Assembly: GCF_002746455.1 (NCBI RefSeq) | Contig: NZ_NWUW01000013.1 | Location: forward strand, 1 to 64,000 | Direction of reading: 5' to 3' | Origin: Bacillus fungorum | Lineage (GTDB): Bacteria > Bacillota > Bacilli > Bacillales > Bacillaceae_G | Length of the DNA stretch: 64,000 nucleotides | Part shown: positions 37,455 to 46,189 of the stretch, in pieces | How positions within the stretch are numbered: position 1 is the stretch's first letter | How the letters are laid out: each line of letters opens with the position of its first letter | Program-made: the position numbers and the translations under genes | Notes under the pieces: generated by a model | Told to the model about the DNA's origin: nothing | Seen by the model: the letters and a program-made list of their open reading frames with translations, nothing else | Databases searched by the model: none

Positions 37455-38522
37455 TTACATTTCTTTATACTGCGGTAAAACGATAGTGAAAACAGTTTCC
37501 ATATCGTTACTACGCACAGTAATATCTCCTTTATGAAGTTCCGCTATACTTCTCGCAATTGCAAGTCCCATCCCTTTTCCACCCGTATGAGAGTTACGTG
37601 ATTTTTCACCACGATAAAACTTCTCAAAAACGTAAGGAAGGTTCTCATTCGGAATGCATTGTCCAAAATTTTTAATTTCTATTTCAACATTCATATCTCT
37701 TTTTGAAACTTGAATTAAAAGCTCCTTTCCGTCTTTCCCGTACATAATACTATTACTAATTACATTTTCAAATAGCCTCACCATAAGCGCTACATCCATT
37801 TCCACATGTAACTCCTTATCACCTTTCATACAAAAGCTCATATCAGCATCATCTAGTTGTGGTACAAAATCAATCATGATTTGTTCAATGAACGCTTTCA
37901 TATTTACTACACTTTTATGTAATTCGAGCTCTCTATAATTTATTTGACAGTATTCTAATAAATCATCTACTTGATTTTTTAATTCATAACTTTTTCGCTT
38001 TAATATGCTTACATACTGTTCACATTCTTCTCCATTTGAATGCAACTTATTTCCTAACAAGTCCGCGTAACCGATTAGAGATGTTACAGGAGTTCGTAAA
38101 TCATGAGAAATATTACTAATCATTTCATTTTTCATTTCCTGTGATTTCTTTTCATTCTCGATAGACTCTTTTAAACTTTTGGCCATTCTATTTACATTCG
38201 CCGCTAATTCACCAATCTCGTCATTTTTTGAAATAGGTATATGTATTTCCAAATTACCATTACTTATCTCCTTCACGTTCTTATTAATTTCAGACAATCT
38301 TTTCATCATTGTTTTTGTCATACATGCAAAGTATGTCGTAGTAAAAATCAAAAAAACTATAAAATATAAAAATGAATATTTTTCCTCTAATGCAGTAACA
38401 TGACTATACATATATCCAATTAAAATTTGAAACACTATTATACTTGCAGTTGCTAATAAGATGCTACATATGAATGCGATAAAAAACTTAGCTCTAATGC
38501 CTTGTAATGATTTAATCTTCAA
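37455..38522 (-). CDS. sensor histidine kinase (VanS-like)
   Basis: A 355-residue kinase. Two membrane helices flank a short extracellular loop, followed by a HAMP domain (about 70-120), the H-box ISNISHDLRTPVTSLIGY with phosphorylated His about 140, the N-box ENVISNSIMYG and the G-box GKGMGLAIARS. I use TTG 38522, which has an RBS-like GGAGTCGGAT and overlaps the regulator gene by 11 bp; an ATG at 38582 would overlap by 71 bp and lacks a good RBS. The short extracellular loop suggests that it senses a signal in or at the membrane. It works with the response regulator upstream. Confidence 0.8.
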   Translation of the reverse strand: MKIKSLQGIRAKFFIAFICSILLATASIIVFQILIGYMYSHVTALEEKYSFLYFIVFLIFTTTYFACMTKTMMKRLSEINKNVKEISNGNLEIHIPISKNDEIGELAANVNRMAKSLKESIENEKKSQEMKNEMISNISHDLRTPVTSLIGYADLLGNKLHSNGEECEQYVSILKRKSYELKNQVDDLLEYCQINYRELELHKSVVNMKAFIEQIMIDFVPQLDDADMSFCMKGDKELHVEMDVALMVRLFENVISNSIMYGKDGKELLIQVSKRDMNVEIEIKNFGQCIPNENLPYVFEKFYRGEKSRNSHTGGKGMGLAIARSIAELHKGDITVRSNDMETVFTIVLPQYKEM

Positions 38523-39210
38523 TTTTATATCCGACTCCCCAAACATTTTGAATAAACTTCGGTTCTTTTGGATCCTCTTCAATTTTATTTCTTAATCTTG
38601 CAATATGAACCATTACTGTATTATTGCTTTCATAGGCTCTTTCTTTCCAAACGCTTTCATATATTTCTTCAATAGTAAAAACACGATTCTTCGCAGCCAC
38701 CATTAAGTACAAAATATCATATTCAGTTTTCGTAAGATTGATTGTTTCTCCATATAACATTACTGTTCTCGACACTTCATCTATTTCTAAACCTCTAATA
38801 CTTATTTTCTTTTCTATTACTTGGACAGCATTTTGATTGAAATATGTATACCTTCTTAATTGAGCTTTCACTCTCGCTATAAATTCAATTGTACTAAACG
38901 GCTTCACAATATAATCATCTGCCCCAGTACTAAATCCAATTACTTTATCTACATCCGATGATTTTGCACTTAAAAACATAATTGGCAAACTATGTTTCTC
39001 TCTAATTCTTCTACACAATTCTATCCCATCCATTTGTGGCATCATAATATCCAAAATAGCAAGTTGAATACTATTATTATTTATTATTTCTAAAGCCTCT
39101 TCTCCGTTATGAGCACTAAAAACTTTAAAACCTTCTTGCATTAAATTCACTTTCATAAATCTAACAATATCTTGATCATCATCTACAATTAAAATTGAAT
39201 TTTTCTCCAT
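38512..39210 (-). CDS. OmpR/PhoB-family response regulator (VanR-like)
   Basis: A 232-residue regulator. The receiver domain (1-120) has Asp10-Asp12 and the phosphoacceptor Asp54 in LDIMMPQMDG, and the lysine in FLSAKS. The C-terminal winged helix (about 135-232) ends NVWGVGYKIED. ATG 39210 follows AGAGG; a longer frame to 39255 has no RBS. It is first in an apparent regulator-kinase-M23 operon, which suggests cell-wall control (inference). Confidence 0.88.
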   Translation of the reverse strand: MEKNSILIVDDDQDIVRFMKVNLMQEGFKVFSAHNGEEALEIINNNSIQLAILDIMMPQMDGIELCRRIREKHSLPIMFLSAKSSDVDKVIGFSTGADDYIVKPFSTIEFIARVKAQLRRYTYFNQNAVQVIEKKISIRGLEIDEVSRTVMLYGETINLTKTEYDILYLMVAAKNRVFTIEEIYESVWKERAYESNNTVMVHIARLRNKIEEDPKEPKFIQNVWGVGYKIED

Positions 39211-39352
39211 ATACAAACCTCTTTTTGAAATATATTCCACAATCAATTTTATCATAAATTAAAACCATACTTCCCTCTTGAATAATCTTTATTTTCAGAC
39301 TAAATTATATAATAACAACACATTCTAGTTTCAAAAGAAATGGAGTGAAAGC

Positions 39353-39883
39353 ATGTTTCCTATATTGAAAACCGACCGACTCATTTTAAGAGAACTTACC
39401 GAAGAAGATGCACCGAGTATACTACAATGCTTCTCTAATACTGACGTACTGCGCTATTATGGGCAAAAGCCATTACAGGATATTGATCAAGTAAAACAAA
39501 TCATTCATAACTTTAAACTGAGTTACAATGCAAGAAGCGGTATAAAATGGGGAATCGAATTAAAAGACAAGAAAGAACTCATTGGTACCATTGGTTTTCA
39601 CGACTGGCTCTCTGAGCATAAACGAGCCAATATAAGTTATGCCTTTCTCCCTGAACACTGGGGAAATGGGTATGCGACTGAAACGGTTTCTGAAGTTATA
39701 TCATACGGTTTCCACACCCTTCATTTAAAACGTATCGGGGCAATTGTATTTCTTGAAAATGAAGCTTCCAATAAAGTTCTATTAAAATTAGGTTTTGAAA
39801 AAGAAGGAGTTCTAAAAAATTATATGTATCAAGATGATATTCCATATGATACGAATTTTTATTCTTTATTAAAATCGTTTTAA
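39353..39883 (+). CDS. GNAT acetyltransferase of the RimJ/RimL type
   Basis: A 176-residue GNAT enzyme. The N-terminal LKTDRLILRELTEEDAPSI and the acetyl-CoA loop LPEHWGNGYATETVSEV are RimJ/RimL features, with FLENEASNKVLLKLGFEKEG near the end. The family acetylates N-termini of ribosomal proteins or other amines. The substrate is unknown. GGAG precedes the ATG. Confidence 0.82.
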   Translation: MFPILKTDRLILRELTEEDAPSILQCFSNTDVLRYYGQKPLQDIDQVKQIIHNFKLSYNARSGIKWGIELKDKKELIGTIGFHDWLSEHKRANISYAFLPEHWGNGYATETVSEVISYGFHTLHLKRIGAIVFLENEASNKVLLKLGFEKEGVLKNYMYQDDIPYDTNFYSLLKSF

Positions 39884-39897
39884 TAGAAGTTATGCGT

Positions 39898-39932
39898 AAA
39901 AAACCTTACTTTTTAAAAGTAAGGTTTTTTGT
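39898..39932. terminator. terminator between the RimJ-like gene and the oppA-like gene
   Basis: AAAAAACCTTACTTTT and AAAAGTAAGGTTTTTT form a stem with runs on both sides, shared by converging genes. Confidence 0.85.
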
Positions 39933-39934
39933 AT

Positions 39935-41563
39935 TTATTCATTAGTAATATAAGCATTCTTATAAGTATAAATACCACCAAATTGATGCTTTTCAATTCC
40001 TTTTACGTACTCCTTTTGTACATAAGCTGAGCCAATATGATAAAGCGGTGCAACAGCTGCATCTTCTAATAAGACCTGCTCAGCTTCTCGCAACACTTTC
40101 CATCGTTTTTCCGAATCTAGTACTAGCTCATTTTTCGCTTTCTTTATTAATTCATCATAACGAAGATTAGAGTAACTCATTTTATTATTCGGATTACCCG
40201 TCGTAAATAGTTCTAAATAACTAATTGGGTCTTTATAATCGGGTCCCCAATTTGCCATAGTTATATCGTAATCACCTGTTTGTTCTAACTGTAATTTTTG
40301 CTTAAATGGCTGTTGTTTAATTTGTATCGTTAATCCATGCAAATTCTTTTCTAAATCACCTTTTACATATTCAGCCATACGTTTTGCATTATCTTGTTCA
40401 AACGTTAAAAACTCGAGGTTTACTTGCTCTACTCCAAGCTCTTTTTTCGCTTCTTCCCAAATTTTTTTCGCATTTTGCAAATCATATGAAGAAAGATTTC
40501 CGTTTTCTTTTCTAAAATCTTTACCCGTCTCTTCGTTTACATGACCAACTGGTACAAGTCCGCCTGCAGATTTTGCCCCGTTATTAATAAAGTGAGTAAC
40601 GAAATCTTCTTTATTTAACGCGAATGAGATAGATTGACGTACCTTTTTATTTGCTAATGCATTATTTTTTTCATTAAAACGTAGCATAGCAATTCCAGGT
40701 TCGCTCGACATATGTAATTCCTTACTTCCTTTATACTTATCTACAAATTGAGAATTAATAGGCACCCGGTCCAAATCACCAGCTTCGTATAAATTAACAA
40801 CCGTCATTGTATCCTTTACAATTTGAAAGTTTATTTCGTCTAATTTCACTTTCTTTTTATCCCAATATGTAGCATTCTTCTTTAATTGAAACTCTTGTTC
40901 ATGCTTCCATTTCTCTAATACAAATGGGCCGTTATATATGAGATTACTAGGTTCCAATGCATAATTTTTTTCTTGCTCTTTCAAAAATGATTCATTCTGT
41001 GGTAAGTAAATAGGTAAAGCTAATAGTTGTAAGAAGTATGGAATCGGCTGTTCTAGTTCCACTTCTAACTTATAATCATTTATAACTTTAACCCCAAGTG
41101 CATCAAGAGGCATTGTTCCCTTATTTATCTCTTTCGCATTTTTCACGTAAAAGAGCATATATGCATATTGAGACGCTGTTTCAGGGTTAATTGCACGTTT
41201 CCATGCAAACATAAAATCATTTGCTGTCACACTCTCTCCATTTGACCATTTTGCATCTTTACGCAAATCAAATGTATATTTTTTACCATCTTCACTTCTT
41301 GTAAGCGATTTTGCTACTGCTGGAATCGGCTGATCTTGAGCATCTAATACATACAATCCTTCAAATATGTTTTGCATAACGTGCGCTGATGTACCATCCA
41401 TCGTTTTCGCAGTATCAAGAGAAGGAATTTCTTCTGATACTGTTACATTTAATACTTGTTTTTTTGCCTCTGTATCACTTTTATTTGCCTTATTATTACA
41501 AGCTATTAATAATAAAGATGTAACAAGTGCCATTACCATTAAATGGCTCTTTTTTAACTTCAT
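39935..41563 (-). CDS. OppA-type oligopeptide-binding lipoprotein
   Basis: A 542-residue solute-binding protein of ABC family 5. The lipobox LLLIAC places the lipidated Cys at residue 22. DTAKTMDGTSAHVMQNIFEGLYV and YTFDLRKDAKWSNGESVTANDFMFAWKR are typical of OppA. It captures oligopeptides outside the membrane for an ABC importer. No opp permease or ATPase genes are next to it, so it probably uses a transporter encoded elsewhere. Several such orphan OppA proteins are usual in this group. Confidence 0.9.
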   Translation of the reverse strand: MKLKKSHLMVMALVTSLLLIACNNKANKSDTEAKKQVLNVTVSEEIPSLDTAKTMDGTSAHVMQNIFEGLYVLDAQDQPIPAVAKSLTRSEDGKKYTFDLRKDAKWSNGESVTANDFMFAWKRAINPETASQYAYMLFYVKNAKEINKGTMPLDALGVKVINDYKLEVELEQPIPYFLQLLALPIYLPQNESFLKEQEKNYALEPSNLIYNGPFVLEKWKHEQEFQLKKNATYWDKKKVKLDEINFQIVKDTMTVVNLYEAGDLDRVPINSQFVDKYKGSKELHMSSEPGIAMLRFNEKNNALANKKVRQSISFALNKEDFVTHFINNGAKSAGGLVPVGHVNEETGKDFRKENGNLSSYDLQNAKKIWEEAKKELGVEQVNLEFLTFEQDNAKRMAEYVKGDLEKNLHGLTIQIKQQPFKQKLQLEQTGDYDITMANWGPDYKDPISYLELFTTGNPNNKMSYSNLRYDELIKKAKNELVLDSEKRWKVLREAEQVLLEDAAVAPLYHIGSAYVQKEYVKGIEKHQFGGIYTYKNAYITNE

Positions 41564-41999
41564 GAATTGTTCTCCTTACATATAAAATGTTATAAAGCGT
41601 AATATATTATAGCAGAAATACTAACAGAAAGATGCGACATTCTTTTGAATATTTATTCGTTCAAAAAAAAAGCTCCCCTTTTAAAAAGGATAGCTAAAGA
41701 TTGAATGTATAATCTGCGCTGTTCGCTCAAGTGTTTATAAAAAATCTCTTATTGCATCCCCCCCCTTTTTGTTTTAACTTTTCTTCTGTTTCATGTAAAT
41801 TCCCCCATAACTAACTTAATAGGCGTATAGGGTACAGTTTGGTTGGGATATCTTCGTATCTCCATTCAGCAATGTCACTTTGCTTTTTGGAATCCAGGTC
41901 AAGTAGAAAGTGATATTTTACAAATCTTATACACTTAAGGATTTTGTAAGGATCAAGTAAGAAAAACGAGAACTTTGTTTCGTATAGTCAAAATATAAA

Positions 42000-42110
42000 G
42001 TGAAGGAAGAAAGAGAGGTTAGGAGTTGCCAGAGCGATTACGACAAAACCAGAACTGTTGTTTTAGATGAACATATCAATGATTTAGACGTTGTTACAAC
42101 AGAACCTTAA
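42000..42110 (+). pseudogene. possible C-terminal gene fragment upstream of the hydrolase
   Basis: A 36-codon frame ends SDYDKTRTVVLDEHINDLDV then VTTEP and TAA. The composition is protein-like. A GTG at 42000 could start it, with no RBS ahead. No family was recognised. It may be the tail of a lost gene. The rest of 41564-42154 shows no gene, only an A-rich and C-rich stretch near 41660-41770. Confidence 0.25.
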
Positions 42111-42154
42111 TTTATCATACCTGTTTTTTACCATCACATATCGGAGGTTAAAAC

Positions 42155-43537
42155 ATGAATAAAAAAAAGAAAATACAAAAATCAGTACTTTCCTTTACCC
42201 TACTCTTTTCTTTAGGCATTTCATCTTTTCCGCTTACAACAGCTATTCACGCAGATACACGTGAGAAACCACCTGTAGAAAAGAAACGAGTCTCTTTAAC
42301 AGAGCGTACATCATTATTCCTTGAATATCTCCAGCAAGGTAAGTATGCAGAGGCACTTCAGTTGATGTCTGCTGCTTTTCAATCCAAGTTTACAGCAAAC
42401 ACATTACAAAACTGGTGGACACAAAGTGGCTGGAGCGGGATAAAAAGCATGGGAACCCCCATGATAAAAGAACGAAACTTGGTCCATCAGACGGTGGAAA
42501 TTTCAGGAACTATTGAAGGAACTACCATACCGTTACTCCTTAAATTCACACCTGGTGGGAAAGTAGATGAAATTGGGATAAAGACGCCTCCGGAATCTTA
42601 TATTATCCCGCATCCTAGATATGATCAGCCTGCTTCCTATCAAGAACGTGAAATCGTCATTGGAAATTCTACCTATCCGTTACCAGCCACATTAACCGTT
42701 CCGAGACATAAGTCTGGTGAAAAGGTACCCGTAGTTGTTCTTGTTCATGGTGCTGGCATCCATGATCGTGATAGTACATATCTGGGAACAAAAATCTTAC
42801 GAGACCTTGCGGTAGGCCTTTCGTCGAACGGAATTGCAGTGTTGCGCTATGAAAAACGCACCTTAGAACACGCATTAAAGATGAGTGCAGAACCTGTGAC
42901 GTTAGACCGTGATACTACAGATGATGCCATATATGCAGCAAAATCAGCAGCGCAGCAGGAAGGCATTGATCCAAATAATATTTTCATTCTTGGACATAGT
43001 CTAGGAGCTGGCGCAATGCCGCGTATACTGAGCAAATCACCTTCCTCACTTGTTAGAGGAAGTATCTTACTCGCACCACCTGCACGCCCATTGACTGACA
43101 TTGCCATTGATCAGAATCAATACCTAGGGGCGCCAGAGGAAGTAATCGATGAACTAAAAAGACAGGTCGCTTTTATCCAAGATCCTACTTTCAATCCTGA
43201 CCATCCTCCAGCTGGCTACAATTTTGGGTCGCCTCATTTTATGTATGATGTTTCTAGGTGGCGTCCAGTTGAAGAGGCAAGATCACGAAAAGAGCCTTTA
43301 CTGATTCTGCAAGGAACACGGGATTATCAAGTAACAGTAAAAAATGAATATACAAAATGGCAGGAAGGGCTTTCAAACCGCAGGAATGTTCAGTTCAATG
43401 AATACCCAAAATTGAATCATTTCTTCACGGAGGGTGATGGGGAATTAAGTCTTCCTAGTGAATATGAAATCCCTGCTAATGTTCCTGAGTATGTCATCCG
43501 GGACATTATTAAATGGGTCAACGAGACAAAAAAATAA
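42155..43537 (+). CDS. secreted alpha/beta hydrolase with N-terminal DUF3887-like domain
   Basis: A 460-residue protein. A signal peptide ends near AIHAD (about 34). Residues 45-145 form a DUF3887-like domain (EYLQQGKYAEALQLMSAAFQ). An alpha/beta hydrolase domain follows with the oxyanion motif LVHGAGIHDRD, the nucleophile Ser in FILGHSLGAGAMPR, Asp in LQGTRDYQV and His in LNHFFTEGDG. It is probably an esterase or acyl hydrolase acting outside the cell. Sampled GC (42-47%) is clearly above the 35% or so of its neighbours, and a possible gene fragment lies upstream, which suggests transfer from elsewhere. GGAGG precedes the ATG. Confidence 0.85.
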   Translation: MNKKKKIQKSVLSFTLLFSLGISSFPLTTAIHADTREKPPVEKKRVSLTERTSLFLEYLQQGKYAEALQLMSAAFQSKFTANTLQNWWTQSGWSGIKSMGTPMIKERNLVHQTVEISGTIEGTTIPLLLKFTPGGKVDEIGIKTPPESYIIPHPRYDQPASYQEREIVIGNSTYPLPATLTVPRHKSGEKVPVVVLVHGAGIHDRDSTYLGTKILRDLAVGLSSNGIAVLRYEKRTLEHALKMSAEPVTLDRDTTDDAIYAAKSAAQQEGIDPNNIFILGHSLGAGAMPRILSKSPSSLVRGSILLAPPARPLTDIAIDQNQYLGAPEEVIDELKRQVAFIQDPTFNPDHPPAGYNFGSPHFMYDVSRWRPVEEARSRKEPLLILQGTRDYQVTVKNEYTKWQEGLSNRRNVQFNEYPKLNHFFTEGDGELSLPSEYEIPANVPEYVIRDIIKWVNETKK

Positions 43538-43547
43538 GAAACATCAA

Positions 43548-43586
43548 AATCCTTCATATAATCATTATTACGTGAAGGATTTTTTG
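43548..43586 (+). terminator. terminator after the alpha/beta hydrolase gene
   Basis: AAAATCCTTCA and TGAAGGATTTTTT form a stem with a T-run, 10 bp after the stop codon. Confidence 0.75.
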
Positions 43587-43703
43587 AAACTAGTGATTTT
43601 ATCTAAATCATTCTCTTCTGTTTTATTAATCAACACTGATAAAAAATCTATCCTTTCCCTCTTTTTATCAATGTTGGCACAAAAAAAGGGTCAGACACAA
43701 AAA

Positions 43704-43735
43704 CAGGATGTGGAGAAGACCTTCTCCACATCCTG
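43704..43735 (-). terminator. terminator after mtaD
   Basis: CAGGATGTGGAGAAG and CTTCTCCACATCCTG are perfectly complementary over 15 bp around two bases, with TTTTTG on the minus strand. It lies 8 bp after the mtaD stop. Confidence 0.8.
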
Positions 43736-43742
43736 AAAATAC

Positions 43743-45050
43743 CTATCTTTGCAAACCTCGTTTATATCGACTTGCTTCAAATATAATACGCTCTTCATCT
43801 AACGTTTTACATTCGCTATTCCAAACGACACGTTTTCCGTTAATGATTACATCGCTTATATCTTTTCCACTAGCAGCATACACAAGATGTGATAACACTT
43901 CATCTGCTGGTTGTAAATGCGGCTTATTAGATGGGTCAATCGTAATAAAATCGGCACACTTTCCAACCTCAAGTGATCCTGTTTGTTTCATCCCAATTAC
44001 TTCAGCAGCTCCTTTAGTCGCAAGTGTAAGTGCTGTTTCAACTGGTAACGCTGTTGCATCTTGATGAATGCCTTTTTGTAGTAAAGTCGCTATGCGCATT
44101 TCTTCAAACATATCTAAATTATTGTTAGATGCCACACTATCTGTTGCAATTCCTACTTTCACTCCCGCTTCTAGCATCGCTTTTACATTCGCTATACCAG
44201 AACCTAGTTTTAAATTACTATTCGGATTATGAGCTACTCGAACGTCATGTTCTGCTAAAAATGCACGCTCATTGTCATTTAATACTACACCGTGTGCAAT
44301 AACTGTCGGTCGTTTAAACAATCCGCAACTTGCTGCATATTCTACTGGACGTTTTCCGTACTGTGCTTCAATATCACGTACTTCACGCTCTGTTTCCGAA
44401 AGGTGAATATGAACCATCGTTTGATTTTCTACTGCAATACGTGCACACTCTTCTAACAGTTCTGTACTGCATGTATATGGACTATGCGGTGCAACCATCG
44501 TAGTTAACATGCCACTTTCGTTATAGTAACGCTTCACATATTTCTCAGCTTCTTCAATTGCTTTCTTTTCATCTTCTCTCGTTCCAAAGCTAAATAAAGT
44601 TCTTGAAACAGCAGCTCGCATCCCGCTCCTTGATACCGTTTCCATAATGGCATCTTGATCTACTCCAATTGGATTAAACATATCAGAGAATGATGTTGTA
44701 CCACTTTTCACCATTTCAAGTAATCCTAGTTCCGTACTAGCAACCGCAAGTTCTGGAGTAAATTGACTTTCAAGTGGCCAAATTCTTGTCTCAAGCCATG
44801 GTTGTAATAACATATCATCGCCAATACCTCTTAAGAGACTCATTACAACGTGTGTATGTGTATTTACAAGCCCTGGTAAAACCCACTTTCCTTTCATGTC
44901 AATTACTTCATCTACTTCAAAATCACTAGCGAATTCTCCGCTCTTTACATCTATAATTTGATCATTTTCTACAATGATATATCCATTTTCTATCACTTCA
45001 TTTTGTTCATTCATCGTTACGATTGTAGCGTTTACATAAGTTGTTTTCAA
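43743..45050 (-). CDS. mtaD: 5-methylthioadenosine/S-adenosylhomocysteine deaminase
   Basis: A 435-residue amidohydrolase. Metal ligands lie in NTHTHVV, HIHLSE, IAHGVVL and IATDSVASNNN. It deaminates methylthioadenosine or S-adenosylhomocysteine to inosine forms in methionine salvage. The start is TTG 45050 (MKTTYVNATIV) with AGGGGA upstream; this gives the usual length of 435, while an ATG at 45068 lies on the RBS side and was not used. It appears monocistronic. Confidence 0.93.
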   Translation of the reverse strand: MKTTYVNATIVTMNEQNEVIENGYIIVENDQIIDVKSGEFASDFEVDEVIDMKGKWVLPGLVNTHTHVVMSLLRGIGDDMLLQPWLETRIWPLESQFTPELAVASTELGLLEMVKSGTTSFSDMFNPIGVDQDAIMETVSRSGMRAAVSRTLFSFGTREDEKKAIEEAEKYVKRYYNESGMLTTMVAPHSPYTCSTELLEECARIAVENQTMVHIHLSETEREVRDIEAQYGKRPVEYAASCGLFKRPTVIAHGVVLNDNERAFLAEHDVRVAHNPNSNLKLGSGIANVKAMLEAGVKVGIATDSVASNNNLDMFEEMRIATLLQKGIHQDATALPVETALTLATKGAAEVIGMKQTGSLEVGKCADFITIDPSNKPHLQPADEVLSHLVYAASGKDISDVIINGKRVVWNSECKTLDEERIIFEASRYKRGLQR

Positions 45051-45121
45051 AAGTATTTCCCCTTTCAACTCTATGAAGTTCCCTTTAATAAGTTACCACC
45101 ATTATAGTAACTTATTAAACA

Positions 45122-45481
45122 TTAAGAGTCAAAAGATAATTTGAATTCTTTCATTATTTTTCCCTTCAAAATGCTATATTGCTTTTCATTTGTATCTGCA
45201 AATGCTTCTTCTCGATTTGATTCCACATCCATATAATTCAGTTTTTCATTGAATTGAGTCTCTGTAAAATCAAACCTCTGTCCATCTATACAGTTATAAA
45301 AGTGCCACTCCTCTCCAACTTTTGTCTTTTTAATTTTCCCTCCGCATATATCTTGAACGACTAGAGCCGTTACACCACACTGTCCCTTTGCTGGATTTTC
45401 ATTTGTCCACTTTGAACTTGTTTCAGTCGACCACGATTTTATTAGTGCTTCATATATTCTTTTTCCCTTTATATGATCCAT
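45122..45481 (-). CDS. YunG-like family protein
   Basis: A 119-residue protein with the block WSTETSSKWTNENPAKGQCGVTALVVQD, then EEWHFYN and QRFDFTETQF. These resemble B. subtilis YunG. Conserved Cys, His and Asp residues (GQCG, WHFYN, RFDFT) recall a papain-like catalytic triad, but this is a guess. It starts 27 bp after the GNAT gene on the same strand, so the two are probably one operon. Function unknown. Confidence 0.7.
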   Translation of the reverse strand: MDHIKGKRIYEALIKSWSTETSSKWTNENPAKGQCGVTALVVQDICGGKIKKTKVGEEWHFYNCIDGQRFDFTETQFNEKLNYMDVESNREEAFADTNEKQYSILKGKIMKEFKLSFDS

Positions 45482-45508
45482 TCTCAGCTTCTCCTACTAT
45501 TAATAGTT

Positions 45509-45952
45509 TTACACATCATATTTCAAAAGAGGCAATAAACGATCTTTAAAAACCGTTGATTGTGTCTCTCCTATTAACTTTGCTCCCATTTTCAAGTAAT
45601 ATCCTTTTGCATTCGGATCACTATCAATCGTAAAACTTTTTAAACCTAGTTCATTTGCTTGTTCTATTACATACTCCCAAAGTATTTTCCCGTAGCCTTT
45701 CCCTTTGTAACGAGGATGAATGTACAGGAAATCGAGAGCTTTATCATTACGTAAAAATGAGAAAAAACCAATCTTCATATTATCGTTTTCTAAAACATAT
45801 ACAAAGTTATTTTTTATGTACTCTTCTGTAATTGTTAAATCTTCCTTACAAGCAAGTATAAATTCTTCGCTATAATCCCACGTTGCTTTTGAATGTAATG
45901 CGAGTTCACTTAATTCGTTTGCTTCACTTAATAATGCTTCTCTTATCTTCAT
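45509..45952 (-). CDS. GNAT family acetyltransferase
   Basis: A 147-residue acetyltransferase. FLYIHPRYKGKGYGKILWEYV is the acetyl-CoA binding motif, and the end has KGYYLKMGAKLIGE. The substrate is unknown. A decayed copy of its first 30 codons lies at 48593-48715, about 2.7 kb upstream on the same strand. AAGGAGAAAG precedes the ATG. It likely forms an operon with the YunG-like gene. Confidence 0.85.
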   Translation of the reverse strand: MKIREALLSEANELSELALHSKATWDYSEEFILACKEDLTITEEYIKNNFVYVLENDNMKIGFFSFLRNDKALDFLYIHPRYKGKGYGKILWEYVIEQANELGLKSFTIDSDPNAKGYYLKMGAKLIGETQSTVFKDRLLPLLKYDV

Positions 45953-46093
45953 GATTCTTTCTCCTCACTTTCGATATGTAAACTACCAAATTGATTCGGA
46001 AAACACTTCAAAAAACCTTTTATTTTCATAAATTAGAGATTACTTTTATAAATCTTTATTATAATCAGTACGATTTTTAACAATTTTTTCAAA

Positions 46094-46134
46094 GAAAAAG
46101 AACGCCCTCTCTGAAAGTTGGCGTTCTCTTTTTC
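46094..46134 (-). terminator. terminator after the CoA transferase gene
   Basis: GAAAAAGAACGCC and GGCGTTCTCTTTTTC form a long stem with one bulge, about 55 bp after the stop codon at 46190. Confidence 0.75.
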
Positions 46135-46189
46135 TAAAATTTCTTCTTCAAACTCAGTCTTTCGTTTTTCTATTTCTTACGATACACAC

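Noticed and set aside
43660..43740. The long hairpin near mtaD as the end of an insertion sequence
   Set aside because: No transposase or second copy is present, and the position and T-run fit a normal terminator.
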